The notes under the pieces: generated by a model
What the model was told of the DNA's origin: nothing
Database searches by the model: none
The model's input: only the letters and a program-made list of their open reading frames with translations
Source of the DNA: Vagococcus allomyrinae
Lineage (GTDB): Bacteria; Bacillota; Bacilli; Lactobacillales; Vagococcaceae
NCBI RefSeq assembly: GCF_017829975.1
Contig: NZ_JAEEGA010000012.1
Span: 1-64,000 of the forward strand
Direction: 5' to 3'
DNA: 64,000 nucleotides
Shown here: positions 59,691-64,000 of the stretch, piece by piece
How the letters are laid out: the number at the start of each line of letters is the position of its first letter
Position numbering within the stretch: the first letter of the stretch is position 1
Program-made: the position numbers and the translations under genes

Positions 59691-60835
59691 TAGGCCCCAC
59701 CTCCATCGTCTAAAATCCCAGCAGCCACGTCAGCATCGACTCTGCCAGCCTGAGATAATTGTGTGACTGAAGTACTCATAGTGTGCATGCCTTCAGCTTT
59801 TCCCATCAATAACATGTTGGTGATTTGATGCGTTTTTCCTGAACGAATAATACTAGCAATCCCCTTAGAGTTCACCAACATTTCTGTCGCAGCAACACGC
59901 CCTCCGCCATCCATTGTTGGCAACAAACGTTGAGACAGAATCCCGATCAAGGCCCCAGCCAATTGAGTTCGCACTTGGGCTTGTTGTTCAGCTGGGAAAA
60001 CATCAACAATTCGCTCAATCGTTGAGGGTGCGCTAGACGTGTGCAGCGTTCCTAAGACCAAATGTCCAGTTTCGGCAGCTGTTAAGGCGATGGAAATCGT
60101 ATCAAAGTCCCGCATTTCCCCTACCAGAATCACGTCAGGATCCTGACGCAAAGCGGCTCTTAAGCCATTGGCAAAAGATTCCGTATCTCGACCAACTTCT
60201 CGTTGGGAGATGATGCTTTTTTTATGTTGATGGAGGTACTCCACAGGATCCTCTAAAGTCAAAATGTGTGTCTTTTTTGTTTCATTTAAATAATCCAGCA
60301 TGGCTGCCAATGTGGTTGATTTCCCTGATCCCGTCGGCCCAGTAACTAAAAACAGCCCTTGATTTTTTTGAATCATACTTCTTAACACTTCCGGCATTCC
60401 CAAGGAACTTAGGTTGGGAATTTCAATTGGGATCTGTCTTAAAGCGATGGCAACAGTATCCATCTGCCTGAAAACATTTACCCTAAAGCGACTGATATTT
60501 TTTAACTCATAAGCCAGATCAACTTCCCCTAGATCTCGATATTCCTGCCACTGCTTTATGGTGCATATCACTTTAGCAATGGCTTCGATTTCACTGGAGT
60601 ACAGTGTCTCTGTCCCTTCAATCCCTTGTAAATTGCCATGTAAGCGAAACATCGGTGGCAACCCTTCTACCAAATGAATATCCGACACATTTTTTTCGAC
60701 AGCCAATCTCAGCCAGCTTTCAATTCTCTTTTTAGCCTGTCCCTTCGCCAGCTTTTCTTCTGGGGTCAGCAAAGGGAGATTTACATCAATGTTTCGACTT
60801 CTCTTTCGTGATTGCTTTCTCCGTGTCTCACTCAC
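59690..60835 (-). CDS. pilT: PilT retraction ATPase
   Basis: A 381-residue hexameric ATPase. Walker A GPTGSGKST at 166-174, the Asp box TLEDPVEYLHQ, Walker B DVILVGEMRD, the His box LGTLHT, and the PilT-specific region ending in RSGKTHQI are all present. It lacks the PilB zinc region. A GTG start follows AGGGAGAG by eight bases. Its presence means pili may retract, enabling twitching or DNA uptake. Confidence 0.94.
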   Translation of the reverse strand: MSETRRKQSRKRSRNIDVNLPLLTPEEKLAKGQAKKRIESWLRLAVEKNVSDIHLVEGLPPMFRLHGNLQGIEGTETLYSSEIEAIAKVICTIKQWQEYRDLGEVDLAYELKNISRFRVNVFRQMDTVAIALRQIPIEIPNLSSLGMPEVLRSMIQKNQGLFLVTGPTGSGKSTTLAAMLDYLNETKKTHILTLEDPVEYLHQHKKSIISQREVGRDTESFANGLRAALRQDPDVILVGEMRDFDTISIALTAAETGHLVLGTLHTSSAPSTIERIVDVFPAEQQAQVRTQLAGALIGILSQRLLPTMDGGGRVAATEMLVNSKGIASIIRSGKTHQITNMLLMGKAEGMHTMSTSVTQLSQAGRVDADVAAGILDDGGGA

Positions 60836-60851
60836 CTATCCATCTCTCCCT

Positions 60852-62408
60852 TTAGCCATCTTCAGCCACTACTTTCAATAATTCTTCTACTGTTGTCTCA
60901 CCAGATTTAACTTTTTCTAAGCCATCATCAATTAGAAACGTCATCTTTTGTTCTTTCACATAATCAAACAACTCATCATTAGTCGCCTGATTGGTCACCA
61001 TGCGACGAAGTTCAGCTGTCATGGTTAATAATTCTTGAATCGCGATTCGCCCTTGATATCCCGTATAGCCACACTTGGCGCATCCCTTTCCTTTTGAAAG
61101 GGTGCTTTCAACACAGCCATGTTCTTGTAAAAAGATTCGCTCCTGCTCAGTTATAGGTGACTCCCTCTTGCAACCGGTACAAACTTTCTTAACCAAGCGC
61201 TGAGCCAGCACACCTTCAAGAGCATTAGCAACTAAAAAACTGTCTACTTCCATATCAATCAAACGGTTGATCGTCCCAACAGAATCGTTAGTATGCAAGG
61301 TAGATAAAACCAGATGCCCAGTCATTGAAGCCCGAATGGCAATTTCTGCGGTTTCTTTATCACGAATTTCCCCAACCATGACAACATTGGGGTCCTGACG
61401 CAAAATACTTCGTAAACCACTCGCAAAAGTCAAGCCAATACTGCTATTAACCGCCACCTGATTAATTCCTTCCAATTGAAACTCCACTGGATCTTCTACC
61501 GTAATAATATTGACATCAGGATGATTCAACTCTTGTAAAGCAGCATATAATGTCGAAGATTTTCCTGATCCAGTCGGTCCAGTAACTAAAATAATACCGT
61601 GTGGCTGTTTTAACAACTTTCTAAACTGTTGTAATAAGGTTTTATCAAACTTGAAATCATCTAGGCTTCTAATACCAACAGTTCGATCCAATATCCGAAT
61701 CACAATCTTTTCACCGTGAATGGTCGGCAGAATTGATACCCGTAAATCCACTATTCGTCCGCCATTAGTCAACATTGCCCGGCCATCCTGAGGCAAGCGA
61801 GTTTCAGTAATATCCAAAGCTGAAATAATCTTTAGTCTAGAAGTCACAGCCTGTTGAATATTTTTGGGTAATCGTTTCAATTCACGCATTTCCCCATCAA
61901 CTCGGATTCGAACAGCTAGATATTTCTCCTGAGGATCGAAATGAATATCACTAGCCCTTCTATCAACAGCATCTTGAAGAAGTGCATTAACTGTTTTGAT
62001 AACTGGAGAATCTTCATTAGTGTTGGTATTAACCACAGCAGCCTGCTCAAACTCCTGACCAGCAAATAAATGCTCAATATTCAAATCAGACGGATAGTCA
62101 CGGACAATCAACTGCTGAACATCCCCTCCATCTACCTGAACCGGCTCAATGGTTAAACCTGTAATAATGCGCAATTCATTTAAAACTGAAAAATCTCTTG
62201 GCTGACTCATAGCAACAGTCAAACGATCATCCTCCCTTTTCAAAGGAAAGACATTGTATTGTTTAGCAAAACTTCTGGGAATTAACTCAAGCAATTGCTT
62301 ATCAAAAGGCGTATTAAACAAATCTAACCCGTAATCATTTTCGTCCTTAATCGTAGAATGCCGTCGTTTCCTTCGTGAGTTTCTTTTCTTTGACACTTGC
62401 TGACTCAC
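60852..62408 (-). CDS. pilB: PilB/GspE extension ATPase
   Basis: 518 residues with an N-terminal GspE-N domain (LIPRSFAKQYNVFPLKREDD, about residues 40-110), Walker A GPTGSGKSST at 277-286, ITVEDPVEF, Walker B (VVMVGEIRD), and a tetracysteine zinc site at Cys410, 413, 443 and 446. It powers pilus polymerisation. A GTG start follows AAGGAGG. It is 14 bases after the upstream gene. Confidence 0.95.
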   Translation of the reverse strand: MSQQVSKKRNSRRKRRHSTIKDENDYGLDLFNTPFDKQLLELIPRSFAKQYNVFPLKREDDRLTVAMSQPRDFSVLNELRIITGLTIEPVQVDGGDVQQLIVRDYPSDLNIEHLFAGQEFEQAAVVNTNTNEDSPVIKTVNALLQDAVDRRASDIHFDPQEKYLAVRIRVDGEMRELKRLPKNIQQAVTSRLKIISALDITETRLPQDGRAMLTNGGRIVDLRVSILPTIHGEKIVIRILDRTVGIRSLDDFKFDKTLLQQFRKLLKQPHGIILVTGPTGSGKSSTLYAALQELNHPDVNIITVEDPVEFQLEGINQVAVNSSIGLTFASGLRSILRQDPNVVMVGEIRDKETAEIAIRASMTGHLVLSTLHTNDSVGTINRLIDMEVDSFLVANALEGVLAQRLVKKVCTGCKRESPITEQERIFLQEHGCVESTLSKGKGCAKCGYTGYQGRIAIQELLTMTAELRRMVTNQATNDELFDYVKEQKMTFLIDDGLEKVKSGETTVEELLKVVAEDG

Positions 62409-62422
62409 CCAATGACCTCCTT

Positions 62423-64000
62423 CTAATAAACCAGATTTTCCACATAATCAAAGGTCCGGTTTATCACTTGGCTCGAGCCTTTATTGCCCGTATTTGTCGG
62501 TTTCACAATCACTACTTGACCATCTGCTATACCAGTTTCCTTCGCCTTACTTAACTCTTCAACCTGAGTAACGTTAATCCCTTTTTTCTCCAAATCATTT
62601 CTTAGTTCTTCACTATCTTTTTGGCTATATGGCTCGAGGATTACCTTTCCTTTTAAATGCCCCTTACTGACAGCTTCTTCAATAAATCGAGAATCAAAAA
62701 GCAAATTTTCAGGCAATACTTTTAATGACAAATAGGAATTTTTTGCCACTTCCAAATGAAACGGCTCCACACCCGCGTATCCTAGCTCCATCTTAGCCCC
62801 ACTTTTCAATACAATTTGGTTCCAAGCAGTCTCATCATCATAAAATGATGTAAACAATTCTGAATCCTTTTTCCCTGAAAAATCTTTAGGGTACTCACTA
62901 TAAGATTTCCGACGAGTGGTTTTGACTGAGTCAATAAAACTAAGACCCTTCACTGATAAAATCGTTTTACTGCCCTCCAAAGTAAGACTGGACGGTCTTT
63001 CAGGTTGATTACCATTAAAATATGAAAATTCTAAGTGCCCACCCTCGTTTTTCATTAAGACATTCGTCAAGAGAAAGTTGCCAGTTACCTCGATTTTTCG
63101 AGAGTCGGTAATACTTGAATTTATGCCATTCTGATTAACTGGACCAGCATAAAGACTGCCGCCTGATAAGACCATTGCTCCAGTCAAAAATTCATTCCAA
63201 TTTGTTCCCTTAGGATCTTGAACCACGGCATTTGTAGCATACTGAGCAAAAGAAAAATTGTTAGCTTCCAATTGATTCGTCACTTGAATTTGTCCTTTGG
63301 AAAATAGAACACCCTGAGAAGACTTTCCACTGGCCTCTGAAAAAGTACTATTTATCAACAAATTATTCGTTTGAAAGTCCTTAACATCCAAAATCAAATT
63401 TGATTTTGGAACTGGTAACTCAATCAAAGTACCTGTAGCCGCCTTAACCGCATCCAGCTGAATAAAAGAAACCAATTGGGGATTTTCTGTTGAATTTCGC
63501 AAAGAGAGCACGTTTCCAGTTTGAAGCTGACTCCCTCCAATGCCCTTCATTTTTGGCCCATACTCCACTAAAAAAGAACCGGCAAATCGTAAATTACCAA
63601 TCTTTTTATCACCTGTAGTAAAATCTAGTGGACTACCATCGGTGATATCAACGATTTGTTCTGTCAAATCACCATATAATGGACTAGTTTGACTACTATA
63701 GCTCCCATAATCAAAGTTTTTTTCAGTTCCAGCCTGGAAGCGATAAAGCTGATCCATTTTTTTTAACCACTCATCAGCTGATAAATACTGACCACTCTCA
63801 TTTAGATAATAGGAATAGAAGACATTGCGCCAGGTATCAATACCTTGAATAGTTTGATCCACATCCACTTGCTCCCACTGCACTTCATAGATAAAATTTG
63901 CTGTTACTTTGGTCTTAGTCACAGCATCACGCCGTTTCTCTGTCACTTCTACGGTTAATGGAAATATCAATTGACTATTGGTCCGACTATCGCCTATTTT
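62423..64000 (-). CDS. Large beta-rich pilus-operon protein, 5' end outside window
   Basis: Open from the right edge of the window, so the N-terminus is missing; at least 525 residues are visible. The start reported by frame (TTG at 63970) is internal because the reading frame continues upstream without a stop. The sequence is beta-strand rich with repeated Asn/Gly-rich turns (NLRFAGSFLVEYG, EVTGNFLLTNVLM), suggesting a solenoid-like surface domain. The family is not recognised. Being first in view before pilB, it may be a minor-pilin-type or adhesin component, or PilX-like. This cannot be decided without the N-terminus. Confidence 0.6.
   Translation of the reverse strand, partial: KIGDSRTNSQLIFPLTVEVTEKRRDAVTKTKVTANFIYEVQWEQVDVDQTIQGIDTWRNVFYSYYLNESGQYLSADEWLKKMDQLYRFQAGTEKNFDYGSYSSQTSPLYGDLTEQIVDITDGSPLDFTTGDKKIGNLRFAGSFLVEYGPKMKGIGGSQLQTGNVLSLRNSTENPQLVSFIQLDAVKAATGTLIELPVPKSNLILDVKDFQTNNLLINSTFSEASGKSSQGVLFSKGQIQVTNQLEANNFSFAQYATNAVVQDPKGTNWNEFLTGAMVLSGGSLYAGPVNQNGINSSITDSRKIEVTGNFLLTNVLMKNEGGHLEFSYFNGNQPERPSSLTLEGSKTILSVKGLSFIDSVKTTRRKSYSEYPKDFSGKKDSELFTSFYDDETAWNQIVLKSGAKMELGYAGVEPFHLEVAKNSYLSLKVLPENLLFDSRFIEEAVSKGHLKGKVILEPYSQKDSEELRNDLEKKGINVTQVEELSKAKETGIADGQVVIVKPTNTGNKGSSQVINRTFDYVENLVY

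Overview
The window looks like chromosomal DNA of a low-GC Gram-positive coccus of the Lactobacillales, most likely Enterococcaceae (Enterococcus/Vagococcus-like). This is inferred from AT-rich composition, strong AGGAGG ribosome binding sites with frequent TTG/GTG starts, many PTS and sugar ABC genes, Mga-, GntR-, RpiR-, DeoR- and LacI-type regulators, lipoproteins with LAAC lipoboxes and secreted L-type lectins. No rRNA, tRNA or CRISPR array was seen.

Layout. 1-120: 5' end of a group II intron sitting directly behind a terminator. 154-3809: YjdM zinc-ribbon protein, an Mga-like regulator and a membrane GGDEF protein. 3951-4511: a lone serine-recombinase-like protein with its catalytic residues lost. 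4.8-11.9 kb: azoreductase, the UPF0210/UPF0237 pair, an acyltransferase, a DeoR regulator coupled to an M24 peptidase-fold protein that lacks metal ligands, and a SEC-C protein. 11.9-24 kb: a GntR-flanked ADP-ribosylglycohydrolase plus PTS EIIC pair, a multiple-monosaccharide ABC operon (chvE-mmsA-mmsB with an extra PTS EIIB), and a divergent three-component sensor (sugar-binding lipoprotein, YesM-like kinase, YesN-like regulator). 24-29 kb: cardiolipin synthase and a cell-envelope operon (GT2-GtrA fusion, phosphodiester glycosidase, small membrane protein, C39-like protease) behind a CiaR-like direct repeat. 29-41.7 kb: an alpha-glucoside region with a LacI regulator, MalEFG-like importer, GH65 phosphorylase, beta-phosphoglucomutase, RpiR regulator, PTS EIIBC and a MalY-like enzyme. 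It carries three AAAACGTTTT-type operators and two copies of a ~130-base palindromic intergenic repeat, with a third copy in the envelope operon. 41.9-48.7 kb: topoisomerase III, an SDR oxidoreductase, a lipoprotein and a secreted L-type lectin.

48.9-64 kb, all on the minus strand, is the most unusual part. It is a type IV pilus locus with extension ATPase (PilB), retraction ATPase (PilT), platform (PilC), prepilin, prepilin peptidase and the PilM/N/O alignment complex. It continues into a 1,109-residue membrane-anchored protein with a C-type lectin domain, and then into a run of small genes containing three more serine-recombinase-like proteins. All four recombinase-like proteins in the window have lost the catalytic serine and/or arginines. 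Three keep an intact Hin-type DNA-binding domain. The best reading is that they are a family of former recombinases acting as DNA-binding regulators, three of them tied to the pilus locus. The single GGDEF protein about 45 kb away raises the possibility of c-di-GMP input, which is inference only.
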